Origin: Lachnospiraceae bacterium
GTDB lineage: Bacteria; Bacillota; Clostridia; Lachnospirales; Lachnospiraceae
Length of the DNA stretch: 56,494 nucleotides
Assembly (NCBI GenBank): GCA_024403555.1
Contig: JAKSRP010000007.1
Coordinates: forward strand, 1-56,494
Reading direction: 5' to 3'
The notes beneath the pieces are model-generated. The model was not told the origin of the DNA, ran no database searches, and was given only the letters and a program-made list of their open reading frames with translations. The translations under genes were made by a program, and so were the position numbers. Positions 27,341 to 36,365 of this stretch are shown piece after piece (within the stretch, counting starts at the first letter, position 1; each line of letters starts with the position of its first letter).

Positions 27341-28054
27341 TTATTCGCTGACATCTTCATCGAATTTCTGCCAGAATTCTGTAGAAATCCCTTCTGAACC
27401 AAGTTTCAGTCTTTTTTTGATCCACTTAACAATATTAGATTCGTCTTTTTCATCAGCCACATCCATAAATAACTGAGTAGATAGTCGTTCGGAAGAAATA
27501 TATAAATTAGTTCCTAACGTCTCAATATGATCTAATAAAAGTTTCTTCTGTTTATCAAGTGGAACAACAGGTACCACTAAATCTGGGAAGAATCCATTGA
27601 TCTTATTGACCATAGCTTCCATGGCTTCTTCTCCGTTCTTATCATATACTGCAGTACGGACAATCATGCCTGGATAGTCATATTCTAAATAGGTGCGGGC
27701 TTTCTGGCATAATTCTTCGCTTTCACAAAGAACACATACCTTCTTTTTGTTTTTTGCCATGTAAGAAAAGAGACTGTCCAGATAATCTTCCAGATAATGT
27801 CCATCATTGTTCATGGCAATTGCTTTTTCAATATTGTGGTCTCCCGGTAATACCAGGTCGGCGTTTTTCACGAATTTCTGTGTTTCTTCTGATTCCTGGC
27901 TTTCTAATGCAAGCTGTGCACCAGCTAACAAAATAAAGTTAAAATAATCGTTATTCACATAACCTTGGGATATTTCAACTGCACGCGGAACAGAAACAGC
28001 ATCTAAGGTAACCCCTAAAACAGGTACCAGTTCATAGTTGTTCTGATTTTCCAT
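27341..28054 (-). CDS. Divergent WecG/TagA-like protein
   Basis: The 237-residue protein has the layout of the WecG/TagA/CpsF glycosyltransferase family. It has LGVTLDAVSVPRAVE at the start, KNADLVLPG about residue 63, a VCVLCESEELCQKARTYLE segment, YPGMIVR, and PDLVVPVVPLDKQKKL near residue 160 where true enzymes have PDLLLVGLGAPKQE-type sequence. The Gly-rich catalytic and donor-binding motifs are weakened, so activity is doubtful. True TagA enzymes add ManNAc in teichoic-acid linkage; a role here is not shown. It follows a membrane-anchored protein gene by 45 bp. Confidence 0.6.
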   Translation of the reverse strand: MENQNNYELVPVLGVTLDAVSVPRAVEISQGYVNNDYFNFILLAGAQLALESQESEETQKFVKNADLVLPGDHNIEKAIAMNNDGHYLEDYLDSLFSYMAKNKKKVCVLCESEELCQKARTYLEYDYPGMIVRTAVYDKNGEEAMEAMVNKINGFFPDLVVPVVPLDKQKKLLLDHIETLGTNLYISSERLSTQLFMDVADEKDESNIVKWIKKRLKLGSEGISTEFWQKFDEDVSE

Positions 28055-28099
28055 GGTGTATTTGATCTCCTTTGTCGTGTCAACACAGATACTATCGGA

Positions 28100-29023
28100 T
28101 TAATCTGCTTCTTCTGTGTCCTCCGTAGAACCTGTCCAGTTACTTACTGATTTTCCAACTGCTTTGCCTTCTGCAATGTCAGAAATTAAATCTTTTGCTG
28201 CATCAATATCAGCTTCAAAAGTAGAACCGTTCATCTTACCTTCTAAACTAACAATAGAAATGTCTTCCGGTTTTAATTTTGCTGCAATATTCACATAAGT
28301 AGCGATTTCGCTGTATTCAATATCGCTAGAACCATTCTTGTAGATTGTTTTTACATAATCTGCAAGAGTTTCTTCATCTGTATCAGTAAAGATTGCAGTT
28401 ACATATCCTGCAATGAAGCTTTCTGCACCTTCAATAAATGCATCGGCATTGCCTTCTTCATACATACCTTTACCAGAAAGTACTCCCCAGGACTGGTTAC
28501 CATTCATAGTTGTTTCACCAGCTTCCATGTTAACCTTCATCTGGTTCATATCACGGAAGGATACTGGGTATGGAAGGTTTGCTGTGAAGGATTTACCTTC
28601 GTTGATCAGATTAACAAATGCTTCCTGATTAAAGTCTTCATATCCGGAAATATTCACACCGTATGCATTCTCGATATTATTAACGATTACCTTCATCTTT
28701 TCGCCGTTACCTTCTTCATCATATTCGAAAAGGTCAGAATCCGGTCTCATACATACGATTGTCATCTTATTCTGTTTTGTGTCGAGTACTCTAAGAGCAA
28801 CAAAATCACCTACACGGATACAGGTAACATACTGATCCTTGATGGATGCTGCTAATTCCTCTGCTTCTTTTTTTGCAGCTGCTTCTTTTTCAGCTTTAAA
28901 TTTATGTGTGAAAAATGTCTTGGATCCAATGTAAGATGCACCACCGGCGATTACAATGATTAAAAGTGCTGCAATCACACGGATCAAAGGATTTTTCTTC
29001 TTTGTCTTTGTTGCTTTGCTCAA
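28100..29023 (-). CDS. Membrane-anchored extracytoplasmic protein of unknown function
   Basis: I do not recognise a family. The 307-residue protein has a basic N-terminus, one hydrophobic anchor (about 12-33, PLIRVIAALLIIVIAGGASY), a short Ala/Glu/Lys coiled segment (about 40-55) and a soluble outer domain with an acidic C-terminus. It lacks a lipobox cysteine. The start is TTG at 29023: GGAG lies nine bases ahead, and no ATG is found near. It probably shares a transcript with the WecG-like gene downstream, which hints at a cell-envelope role. Confidence 0.55.
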   Translation of the reverse strand: MSKATKTKKKNPLIRVIAALLIIVIAGGASYIGSKTFFTHKFKAEKEAAAKKEAEELAASIKDQYVTCIRVGDFVALRVLDTKQNKMTIVCMRPDSDLFEYDEEGNGEKMKVIVNNIENAYGVNISGYEDFNQEAFVNLINEGKSFTANLPYPVSFRDMNQMKVNMEAGETTMNGNQSWGVLSGKGMYEEGNADAFIEGAESFIAGYVTAIFTDTDEETLADYVKTIYKNGSSDIEYSEIATYVNIAAKLKPEDISIVSLEGKMNGSTFEADIDAAKDLISDIAEGKAVGKSVSNWTGSTEDTEEAD

Positions 29024-29122
29024 GATAAAAATCTCCTTTCCATAACGTTGCGTAAATTAACTACATTATTATAGCAGATAATAACCAGTTTTTCAACCAT
29101 TCACGAATTCGAAAAGGGCCGT

Positions 29123-30601
29123 CTATTTACATAAGTCGTATTTTGTTACATCGATGACACAATTTCCTCTTGATTCAAATGTAATATCGCCAGCATCAAC
29201 TGGTGTATAAATCTTACTTGTACAAGCCTGTGCACCACCATTTGCAAAAATTTCAACACCATTCTTATCAACTAAGATACGTAAATCAAGTGCACCGTCA
29301 CGGTCTTCTACCTTGAATTTTCTTGTTGTTACATAGTCATAGCGGCTTACACCATAAGTACGGTCAAATTTTACAACATTTGTTTCTGGATTAAAGATGA
29401 TTTCTGCGTACTGTCCACCTGTTCTTGCAAGCTTTAAGTAAAATTTTCTAAAAGAACCATCTTCGTCTGGTCTGATGGAAACATTCAGATCGATCACACG
29501 GCCTTCAATGCCTTCTAAGGACATCTCTTTATTTACTGCGATGTCTTTGTATTCAACTTTATTGCTTCTGTAATTTTCGATTTCTCTTACAGGCCACTGA
29601 TATAAACGATTATTTTTAATTCTAAGTTCACGTGGAAGTGTCATAGCACCAAAGATTTTTGTGTCGTTTCCTTTTACGTGAACATCGTTCCAGTTCTGCA
29701 TCCATGCAACTAAGATTCTTCTGCCATCTTCTGTTTCTAATGTCTGCTGAGCATAGAAGTCACAGCCGTAATCTACTGCCTGAACATGATCTTTTTCAAA
29801 TGTCTGGCTTGCGATGTCGTAACGGCCGATAAAGAAGAAGTTACCGTATCCTGCATGGAATTCATATCCTTCTGGTAAAGTTTCATGTGCGCAGAAAGTT
29901 AAGCATTCTGTTCCATCTAAAGCAAAGAAGTCCGGACATTCCCACATAGTACCGTAACGGCCTTCGCAGGAAATGATTCTGGATTCGAATACCCAGTTTT
30001 CTAAATCTGTGGAAGAGAATAAGACTGCACTACCTGTTCCGTCTTCTACTCGTGCAACAGCGAGCACATAGTAGTAATCCCCACTCTTGAATACTTTTGG
30101 ATCACGGAAGTCGATATCACTGATACCTTCCGGAAGCTTGTCTGCACCGATAATCGGATTTACAGACATTTTTTCATAATTGATACCATCCCCGATTGCT
30201 GCACACTGATGCTGGTAACCGTGAAGGTCTTCTGGCATATTTTCACGGCCGTATACGCCTGTGTATACAAGAAGCTGTCTTCCATCTTCTAATTCTAATG
30301 CAGTTCCGGAGAATACGCCTCTTTCATCTGCTGTTGTATCTGGTGCTAAAGCACAAGGAAGATATTCCCATGTAACGAAGTCTTTTGTTTTTGCATGACC
30401 CCAGTGCATTGGGCCCCATGTAGTTGCATATGGATAGTACTGGTAGAATAAGTGATATTCCCCTTTGTATACGGAAAATCCATTTGGATCGTTCATCCAG
30501 CCGATTGCTGGTGTTAAGTGAAATGCTGGTCTTTCGGCATCTGCACTTGCTTTAAATTCTGCTTCGTACGCTCTTGCGTTTTCTAATGTCATTGCTGTCA
30601 T
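29123..30601 (-). CDS. scrB: Sucrose-6-phosphate hydrolase (GH32)
   Basis: Retaining beta-fructosidase that splits sucrose 6-phosphate, or sucrose and short fructans, inside the cell (no signal peptide). The 492-residue protein has the three catalytic GH32 residues in order: Asp38 in WMNDPNG, Asp167 in FRDP and Glu221 in WECPD. The C-terminal beta-sandwich domain follows. It lies 19 bp after the LacI-type regulator gene and is controlled from the same promoter. No sugar importer or fructokinase gene is adjacent, so the transport route is unknown. GGAG precedes the start. Confidence 0.92.
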   Translation of the reverse strand: MTAMTLENARAYEAEFKASADAERPAFHLTPAIGWMNDPNGFSVYKGEYHLFYQYYPYATTWGPMHWGHAKTKDFVTWEYLPCALAPDTTADERGVFSGTALELEDGRQLLVYTGVYGRENMPEDLHGYQHQCAAIGDGINYEKMSVNPIIGADKLPEGISDIDFRDPKVFKSGDYYYVLAVARVEDGTGSAVLFSSTDLENWVFESRIISCEGRYGTMWECPDFFALDGTECLTFCAHETLPEGYEFHAGYGNFFFIGRYDIASQTFEKDHVQAVDYGCDFYAQQTLETEDGRRILVAWMQNWNDVHVKGNDTKIFGAMTLPRELRIKNNRLYQWPVREIENYRSNKVEYKDIAVNKEMSLEGIEGRVIDLNVSIRPDEDGSFRKFYLKLARTGGQYAEIIFNPETNVVKFDRTYGVSRYDYVTTRKFKVEDRDGALDLRILVDKNGVEIFANGGAQACTSKIYTPVDAGDITFESRGNCVIDVTKYDLCK

Positions 30602-30620
30602 GGTTTTTATCTCCTCGTGA

Positions 30621-31679
30621 TTATTTGTTCGCTCTCGTTTCTGATTCGTATTTATTAATAACCTGCACTGGCAGGGTAACTTGATATTTCCTAATTGGTT
30701 TTTGATCTATCTGAAGCAAAAGAAGCTTTACGGCTTCTCCTGCAATTTTGTCAATCTGCTGTCTGATGCAGCTGATTTCCGGATAAAACATTCTCGCGGC
30801 ATCCGTTCCGTCATAGGCTACGATTTTTAAATCTTCCGGGATTTTGATCCCTCTGTAATGCGCTTCAATCCCATACTGAATTGCTGCAAAGTCTGTTGCC
30901 ATGATTCCATCGATATCCGGATACTTGTCAAATACTTCTTTGGCCTGTTTTCGGTAAGCATCTGCACCAGTAAGTCCTAAGCTTAAGGTTTCGTGATAAG
31001 AAATTTTTGATTTTTTCTTCGCTTTCTTCATCGCGTTCCTTACGGTCTTTTCAAATGCGATATGTCTTTCTACAAATGGAAAAAGCTTTGAGGAAATCTC
31101 ATGCTCTTTATCTCTGTTTCTGATTTCCTCATCCACCGTATCTCTCACCTGGAAAATGTGTCTGCATCCAGCGTCAAGTAACATCTGTGCAGCTTCTTTC
31201 CCGCCTTTTTTATGGTTCGAACAAACCATCGGAATGTCTTCTGATAAGATGCTGTCGATGGATACCATCGGTCTTTTGATTTCGGCATAACTTCCCTGCT
31301 TTAACAGGTTTGATGTGGTAATGACCCCATCCACCAGGTTTCTTTTCAGCATGTCTAAAAATGCTTCTTCATTGGTTTCTTCTCCATCGCTGCAGCACAG
31401 CATGGTTTTATATCCTTTTTTTCGAAGCAAATATTCAATTTCTTTTAAAAGTGCCGCAAAAAACATATTAGAAACATCTGGCAGGATGACTGCAACGGTA
31501 TTCGTTTTGTTCTGCTGCAGATTTCTTGCTAATTCATTCGGTACATAGTTCATCTCTTCGATGACTGCCTGTACCTTCTGTCTTGTTTCCTCCGACACAT
31601 ATCCTGTCCCATTGATTACTCGGGACGCTGTTGCAATACCAACCCCTGCTTTTTTTGCAACATCTGTAATACTTGCCAT
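30621..31679 (-). CDS. LacI family repressor of the sucrose unit
   Basis: Transcriptional repressor of 352 residues. The N-terminus is a classic LacI helix-turn-helix (MASITDVAKKAGVGIATASR, then VINGTGYVSEETR), followed by a periplasmic-binding-protein-like sensor domain with ending IRQQIDKIAGEAVKLLL. A longer open frame extends upstream, but GAGG seven bases before the ATG at 31679 and the family start define the true start; the upstream part is the promoter-operator region. Two operators precede the gene, so it likely represses itself and scrB; the inducer is probably a sucrose or fructose derivative. A Lys-rich stretch (MKKAKKKSK, about 215) is unusual for the family. Confidence 0.92.
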   Translation of the reverse strand: MASITDVAKKAGVGIATASRVINGTGYVSEETRQKVQAVIEEMNYVPNELARNLQQNKTNTVAVILPDVSNMFFAALLKEIEYLLRKKGYKTMLCCSDGEETNEEAFLDMLKRNLVDGVITTSNLLKQGSYAEIKRPMVSIDSILSEDIPMVCSNHKKGGKEAAQMLLDAGCRHIFQVRDTVDEEIRNRDKEHEISSKLFPFVERHIAFEKTVRNAMKKAKKKSKISYHETLSLGLTGADAYRKQAKEVFDKYPDIDGIMATDFAAIQYGIEAHYRGIKIPEDLKIVAYDGTDAARMFYPEISCIRQQIDKIAGEAVKLLLLQIDQKPIRKYQVTLPVQVINKYESETRANK

Positions 31680-31729
31680 GATTACCCTCAATAATAACTG
31701 TCTACCTTCTAAACACTTTATGTTAATCC

Positions 31730-31747
31730 TGTGGAAACCTTTCCATA
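31730..31747. promoter_or_regulatory. LacI-type operator, copy 1
   Basis: TGTGGAAACCTTTCCATA is a near-perfect palindrome (arms TGTGGAAA/TTTCCA). It lies between the promoter and the regulator start, 34 bp from the second copy, about three helical turns. Confidence 0.8.
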
Positions 31748-31763
31748 GAAAAGCTTTAAAAAA

Positions 31764-31781
31764 TGTGGAAACCTTTCCACA
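31764..31781. promoter_or_regulatory. LacI-type operator, copy 2
   Basis: TGTGGAAACCTTTCCACA is a palindrome with 8-bp arms around a CC centre. It begins a few bases past the predicted start of transcription, the usual repressor position. Confidence 0.85.
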
Positions 31782-31791
31782 CAATGTAACT

Positions 31792-31820
31792 ATATTATAA
31801 TGATGAATTCGTTCTGTCAA
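31792..31820 (-). promoter_or_regulatory. Promoter of the lacI-scrB operon
   Basis: Perfect TTGACA (31815-31820), 17 bp, TAATAT (31792-31797) on the minus strand, directly ahead of the two operators. Confidence 0.8.
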
Positions 31821-31853
31821 GAGTAGTTTTTTAGAATTTTTGCTGTTTTCACT

Positions 31854-31883
31854 AAAAAAGGAGTTTCGTTTCGAAACTCCTTT
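31854..31883 (-). terminator. Terminator of ddl-murI-DUF1934
   Basis: A 12-bp stem (AAAGGAGTTTCG with CGAAACTCCTTT) and 3-base loop run into six T residues on the minus strand, about 10 bp past the DUF1934 stop. Confidence 0.92.
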
Positions 31884-31893
31884 CATCATCCTT

Positions 31894-32313
31894 CTATTTT
31901 GCCTGTACGGTAATACTGATATTACAGTCGGATACAAATCTTCCATCAACTGCAAGGCTGTAATCCACGCCAAGCTCCATCTTGGTTTTGCTTTCCACAA
32001 AATCAATTTTTGTGGTTGTAATACCCATAAGCATCGTTCCAAATGGAGTGTTGTAAAAAGTCAGATTCTCTTTGTTCTTTTCAAATACCATATGACTGCT
32101 TCCCGGTCCTTTTCGGATGACATCCACCTGATCTCCGGAAATCTTGACGGTATTCTTTGTCACTTCTCCATCCTCATCATATTCATCATATAGGAGATAG
32201 TGCTTATTATTTCGAAAATGATAGGTACCAGGCACCATCAACTCAATGGGATCCCCGGCTCCATTGGCATCCTGCTGAACACCGGACACCGTAATTAAAA
32301 CATCTTTTGTCAT
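31894..32313 (-). CDS. DUF1934 (YwiB-like) small beta-barrel protein
   Basis: The 139-residue protein matches the DUF1934 family, a lipocalin-like beta-barrel of unknown role. Visible features are VLITVSGVQ at the start, YLLYDEYDEDGEVT, VIRKG, the FYNTPFGTMLMGITTTKI core and ending CNISITVQ. It is last in an operon with ddl and murI, 17 bp after murI, so a link to the cell wall is plausible but unproven. Confidence 0.82.
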   Translation of the reverse strand: MTKDVLITVSGVQQDANGAGDPIELMVPGTYHFRNNKHYLLYDEYDEDGEVTKNTVKISGDQVDVIRKGPGSSHMVFEKNKENLTFYNTPFGTMLMGITTTKIDFVESKTKMELGVDYSLAVDGRFVSDCNISITVQAK

Positions 32314-32330
32314 ATAATCTATATTCCTAA

Positions 32331-33134
32331 CTAATATTTTTCAATATCGATATTCTGAACCTCTTTCACATGATGGCTCAGCACATTATTTGCAAATGAT
32401 ACGAAGCTGTCGTTGATATCGCTTGCATAATACTCATATCGCGGAGCTTCTTTGGATTTTCTGAGCATATCATGCTCCTCTAAAAGAGACTTCAGGCTTT
32501 TTGCGGTCTCGAAAGCAGGATTTACCAACTTCACATGCTGTCCCACAAAACGCTTAATCGGACTGTACAGCAATGGATAATGCGTACATCCAAGCACGAT
32601 CGTATCAATTTCATATTGATGAAATTCACTTAAATATCGACGAATCATATCATCCGTCACTCGGTCTTCGATCATACCTTCTTCTACTAATGGCACAAAC
32701 AATGGGCATGCTTTTGTAAATACCACATTATCCGGATCTAATTCATGAAGATATTGTTCATAAATACGGCTCTTTACCGTCGCTCTCGTGCAAATGACTC
32801 CGATTCGGTTGTTTCTTGTTGCCATATTAGCCGTCAATGCACCGGGTTCTACAACTCCAAGAATCGGAACATCAAATTCCTTCTGAAGAACATCTAAAGC
32901 TAATGCACTTGCTGTATTGCATGCAATGACAATTGCCTTAACATTCTTTGTCTTTAAAAAACGACAAATCTGTTCGGAAAATCGGATAACAGCGTCTTTT
33001 GACTTCGTACCGTAAGGCACGCGTGCCGTATCACCAAAATATATTAAATTTTCATATGGAAGCTGTCTTACAATCTCTCTTGTAACCGTAAGCCCGCCAA
33101 CTCCAGAATCAAAAATGCCAATTGGTGCATCCAT
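32331..33134 (-). CDS. murI: Glutamate racemase
   Basis: Converts L-glutamate to D-glutamate for the second position of the peptidoglycan peptide. The 267-residue protein has the family start IGIFDSGVGGLTV, GDTARVPYG, and the two catalytic cysteines in IACNTAS and LGCTHYPLL. AAGGAG lies seven bases ahead of the ATG. It is downstream of ddl, giving a compact D-amino acid unit. Confidence 0.96.
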   Translation of the reverse strand: MDAPIGIFDSGVGGLTVTREIVRQLPYENLIYFGDTARVPYGTKSKDAVIRFSEQICRFLKTKNVKAIVIACNTASALALDVLQKEFDVPILGVVEPGALTANMATRNNRIGVICTRATVKSRIYEQYLHELDPDNVVFTKACPLFVPLVEEGMIEDRVTDDMIRRYLSEFHQYEIDTIVLGCTHYPLLYSPIKRFVGQHVKLVNPAFETAKSLKSLLEEHDMLRKSKEAPRYEYYASDINDSFVSFANNVLSHHVKEVQNIDIEKY

Positions 33135-33180
33135 ATCGATACTCCTTAATCATGAGTGCTGCTCAAATATATAAGACGGT

Positions 33181-34230
33181 TTAGAATCTTTCGTATGCTA
33201 AATCAATTAATTTCTGTACGAGTTCATCTGTTTCAATACCACGTGCTCTCCATAACATTGGATACATACTGATTGCAGTAAAACCTGGTAAGGTATTGAT
33301 TTCGTTAAAGATAACCTTGCCTTCTTCTGTTACAAAGAAATCCACACGGGAAAGACCAAATCCATCAACTGCCTTGAAAATGCGCTGTGCATAGCTCATA
33401 ACACGATCTGCTGCATGTGGTGGAAGTTCTGGATCTGTTACTGTCTTAGATTCTGCATTGTTATATTTTGCATCAAAATCATAAAATTCTGCTGCTGCAA
33501 CAATTTCTCCAACACCGGAAGCCTGTACTTCCTTGCCGCCTAAAACAGCACATTCGATTTCGCGTCCAATGATGGTTTCTTCTACTAAGATCTTTCTGTC
33601 ATGTTTAGCTGCTTCCTTCAATGCATAAATTAATTCTTCGCGGTCATGCGCTTTATTAACACCCTGAGAAGAGCCTGCACAGGATGGCTTAACAAAAACA
33701 GGATAGTCAAGCTGATCTTCGATCAGTTCAACTGTATCCTCCATATCATCTAACATTGCAAGACGAACATCTACAAAATCTGCCTGATAGATGCCTAATT
33801 TATCTACTACAATTTTTGTATAGATCTTGTCCATGGAAATTGCAGACGCAAGTACACCACAGCCAACATATGGAATCTGAGCAAGTTCTAAGATACCCTG
33901 GATTGTTCCATCTTCCCCATATAATCCGTGAAGAACAGGGAATACAACTTCAATTTTTTCTGTACGATAAGAACCGCCTTCGAAGATTACAAGTTCTTTC
34001 TTTACGGAATCTGGAGAAATAATTGCTGCTGTTTTAGAATCTCTCCAGCTTCCATCTGCAATTTTTTCGATTGAATCTACATATAACCATTCTCCGGCTT
34101 TTGTGATACCAACCATAATAATGTTATAACGATCTTTATTTATATTTTTAATAACAGTTTGTGCGGAGATACAGGAAACATCATGTTCAGAAGAACGTCC
34201 GCCAAATAAAACTACAATATTTTTCTTCAT
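33181..34230 (-). CDS. ddl: D-alanine--D-alanine ligase
   Basis: Joins two D-Ala for the MurF reaction, using ATP. The 349-residue ATP-grasp enzyme shows VVLFGGRSSEHDVS, SMDKIYTK, KPSCAGSSQGV, EFYDFDAKY and FNEINTLPGFT. The Tyr in FYDFDAKY, where VanA-type D-Ala-D-Lac ligases differ, fits D-Ala-D-Ala specificity. The start at 34230 was chosen because AGGAG is seven bases away; the ATG at 34236 is only one base from it. Confidence 0.95.
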   Translation of the reverse strand: MKKNIVVLFGGRSSEHDVSCISAQTVIKNINKDRYNIIMVGITKAGEWLYVDSIEKIADGSWRDSKTAAIISPDSVKKELVIFEGGSYRTEKIEVVFPVLHGLYGEDGTIQGILELAQIPYVGCGVLASAISMDKIYTKIVVDKLGIYQADFVDVRLAMLDDMEDTVELIEDQLDYPVFVKPSCAGSSQGVNKAHDREELIYALKEAAKHDRKILVEETIIGREIECAVLGGKEVQASGVGEIVAAAEFYDFDAKYNNAESKTVTDPELPPHAADRVMSYAQRIFKAVDGFGLSRVDFFVTEEGKVIFNEINTLPGFTAISMYPMLWRARGIETDELVQKLIDLAYERF

Positions 34231-34286
34231 AATCATACTCCTGGTTTGAAAAAATCATATAAAATTATATCTTCTTTTTTCTAATA

Positions 34287-34315
34287 ATTTTACCTTAATA
34301 CTATATACATTTCAA
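34287..34315 (-). promoter_or_regulatory. Predicted promoter of ddl-murI-DUF1934
   Basis: TTGAAA (34310-34315), 17 bp, TAAAAT (34287-34292) on the minus strand, about 55 bp ahead of ddl. Confidence 0.55.
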
Positions 34316-34357
34316 TAATTGTTATATCTATGACATATTACATTACTGTTCCAAACA

Positions 34358-34386
34358 TTGCAATGCTTTTTCAAAAGGAGTAAGAT
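34358..34386 (+). promoter_or_regulatory. Predicted promoter of the second AEC permease
   Basis: TTGCAA (34358-34363), 17 bp, TAAGAT (34381-34386). The leader that follows can form a small hairpin (ATGAGTC at 34412 with GACTCTCAT at 34433) just ahead of the GGAGG ribosome site, which might affect translation. Confidence 0.5.
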
Positions 34387-34455
34387 AAAAACAGTTTAAT
34401 TTTTGATTAACATGAGTCTGCTTTCGAAAAGTGACTCTCATATGGAGGATAAAAT

Positions 34456-35400
34456 ATGGAAAACCTGATGTTTAGTTTGAATGCCACCATGCCACTCTTT
34501 CTGCTGATGGTATGTGGGGGCGTATTTAAAAAGATTGGATGGATCGACGATATATTTGCAACTAAGATGAACGGCTTTGTGTTTAAGGTGGCCTTACCTG
34601 TTATGGTATTTCACGACTTGGCGACCGTCGATTTTTTTGATGCGTGGGATACAAGCTTTGTCTGCTTCTGCTTCTTTGTCACTGCAATCAGCATCGTAAT
34701 TTCTGCTGGTGCATCACTCTTTTTTGATAAATCCATCCGTGGTGAATTCATCCAGGGTTCTTATCGAAGCAGCGCCGCACTTCTTGGAATCGCTTTTATC
34801 CAGAATATTTATGGAACATCCGGCATGGGACCATTGATGATCATCGGAAGTGTGCCACTTTATAATATTGTGGCGGTTTTAGTTCTTACTTTATTTAAAC
34901 CGGGAAATGACGGCAAGATGGATGGGGCGTTGATGAAGAAAACGCTCATCGGTATTTTGAAAAATCCGATTATCATTGGTATCGTCATCGGCTTTTTATG
35001 GTCTGCTCTTCGCATTCCAATGCCAGTTATTTTAGAAAAAACGACAAGCAAATTAGGAGCAGTTGCTTCTCCGCTCGGTCTTATGGCCATGGGTGCATCC
35101 TTTGACATCAGACAGGCTACCGGAAAAATCGGTCCGGCGCTTACCGCAAGCTTATTAAAGTTAGTTGGCTTTTGTGCTGCATTTCTTCCTGTTGCCGCAA
35201 AGCTTGGTTTTTATAATGAAAAAATGATTGCCATTTTAGTTATGCTCGGCTCCTGTTCTACCGTTGCCGGCTATGTTATGGCAAAGAATATGGGGCATGA
35301 AGGTGTCGTATCGGCAAGCTGTGTAATGCTAACCACCATGCTTTCCGCATTTACGCTAACCTTCTGGTTATTTGTATTAAGAACATTCGGATTAGTATAA
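34456..35400 (+). CDS. AEC family permease
   Basis: Predicted membrane carrier of the auxin efflux carrier family, 314 residues with about ten hydrophobic segments. Family marks are FVFKVALPVMVFHDLA in the first half, SYRSSAALLGIAF, and LGAVASPLGLMAMGASF plus LGSCSTVAGYVMA in the second. It is related to the 19814-20752 protein but only by family, not a recent duplicate. GGAGG lies eight bases ahead of the start. The substrate is unknown. It is monocistronic and shares a terminator with the converging aldolase gene. Confidence 0.85.
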   Translation: MENLMFSLNATMPLFLLMVCGGVFKKIGWIDDIFATKMNGFVFKVALPVMVFHDLATVDFFDAWDTSFVCFCFFVTAISIVISAGASLFFDKSIRGEFIQGSYRSSAALLGIAFIQNIYGTSGMGPLMIIGSVPLYNIVAVLVLTLFKPGNDGKMDGALMKKTLIGILKNPIIIGIVIGFLWSALRIPMPVILEKTTSKLGAVASPLGLMAMGASFDIRQATGKIGPALTASLLKLVGFCAAFLPVAAKLGFYNEKMIAILVMLGSCSTVAGYVMAKNMGHEGVVSASCVMLTTMLSAFTLTFWLFVLRTFGLV

Positions 35401-35428
35401 AAAAGGATTCCCGTGGGAATCCTTTTTT
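35401..35428. terminator. Bidirectional terminator
   Basis: AAAAGGATTCCC (35401-35412) and GGGAATCCTTTT (35415-35426) form a 12-bp stem with a 2-base centre, with T runs in both directions. It serves the AEC permease (+) and the aldolase (-). Confidence 0.92.
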
Positions 35429-35436
35429 CTTTTACT

Positions 35437-36126
35437 CTAAAAATCAAGCATTGTCTTTCCTTTGCCACAGCAGTTTTCAAAATCGTTAATGAAAACATTT
35501 ACCGCTTCTTCTGCTACCTGGTTAAATGCAAGTTTTGCAAGTGGTTCGGAGCCAACCGTAACTGCACCGCATCCTGCTTTTGCCATTTCTAAAATCTGCT
35601 GAGAATTTTTAAAACTTGCGCCTAACACTTCTGCTTCATAACCTGCAGCTTTTACACAGTTATGAATGTCGATCGCGATTTTTACACCATCGTATCCTAA
35701 TACATCAAGACGATTTACATACGGAGCAAGATATTTTGCACCTGCTTTTGCTGCCATAAATGCTGGCATAACACCATAGATTGCGGTTGCAGTAACATTT
35801 ACCCCTTCTTTTGCTGCCATTGCCATTGCTTTTAAGCCTTCTGGAGTTGCAGGGATTTTTACGAACATATTAATCTTGCCGCCACCTAAAACATCTGTCA
35901 TATATTTTGCTTCTTTTACCATATCTTCTGCAGATGTGGAAAGAACCTGTGCATGTAAGTCTGTACCTTCTGGCATCAGTGCTGCAATTTTCTTTAACTG
36001 ATCCATAGGATCTGGATTGCCTGTCTTACTTAAAATAGTAGGATTTGTGGTAACGCCATCATATGGGTACATATCAAAAAACTCTTCAATCTTCTTTAAA
36101 TCTGCATCATCGATTAAAATTTTCAT
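35437..36126 (-). CDS. Transaldolase/fructose-6-phosphate aldolase (FSA/TalC class)
   Basis: Class I aldolase of the short transaldolase family, 229 residues. The Schiff-base lysine is in MFVKIPATPEG; GVTTNPT near the start, NVTATAIY, and PYVNRLD are also typical. It could act as a transaldolase in the pentose phosphate pathway or as a fructose-6-phosphate aldolase; the sequence alone does not settle this. The tail ENCCGKGKTMLDF is a little longer than in E. coli FSA. AAGGAG precedes the start. Confidence 0.9.
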   Translation of the reverse strand: MKILIDDADLKKIEEFFDMYPYDGVTTNPTILSKTGNPDPMDQLKKIAALMPEGTDLHAQVLSTSAEDMVKEAKYMTDVLGGGKINMFVKIPATPEGLKAMAMAAKEGVNVTATAIYGVMPAFMAAKAGAKYLAPYVNRLDVLGYDGVKIAIDIHNCVKAAGYEAEVLGASFKNSQQILEMAKAGCGAVTVGSEPLAKLAFNQVAEEAVNVFINDFENCCGKGKTMLDF

Positions 36127-36316
36127 TCTCTTTCTCCTTTTCTACAAACATTTTATACCTGTTTTTATTGTATCAGATTTAATTTTTCTAGTATAGTACG
36201 GAAGATTTCTTTCGCACGGAAAAATGGTGACCGAATTCATTTTACACTCATTTTAGCTTTTGAATTACATTTATTACAGTTTTAAATTATTGATTCATAT
36301 GTTTTTAAGATAAAGC

Positions 36317-36346
36317 AAACCCCTTGGATTCAATTCCAAGGGGTTT
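36317..36346 (-). terminator. Terminator of ispE-gntR
   Basis: AAACCCCTTGGA (36317-36328) pairs with TCCAAGGGGTTT (36335-36346). The T tract on the minus strand is short and interrupted (GGGGTTTGCTTT). Confidence 0.7.
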
Positions 36347-36365
36347 TTAAATTGATAATTTTTAT

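Noticed and set aside
31680-32042. N-terminal extension of the LacI regulator by about 120 residues
   Set aside because: The family start with a ribosome site is at 31679; the extension would cover the promoter, both operators and the neighbouring terminator.
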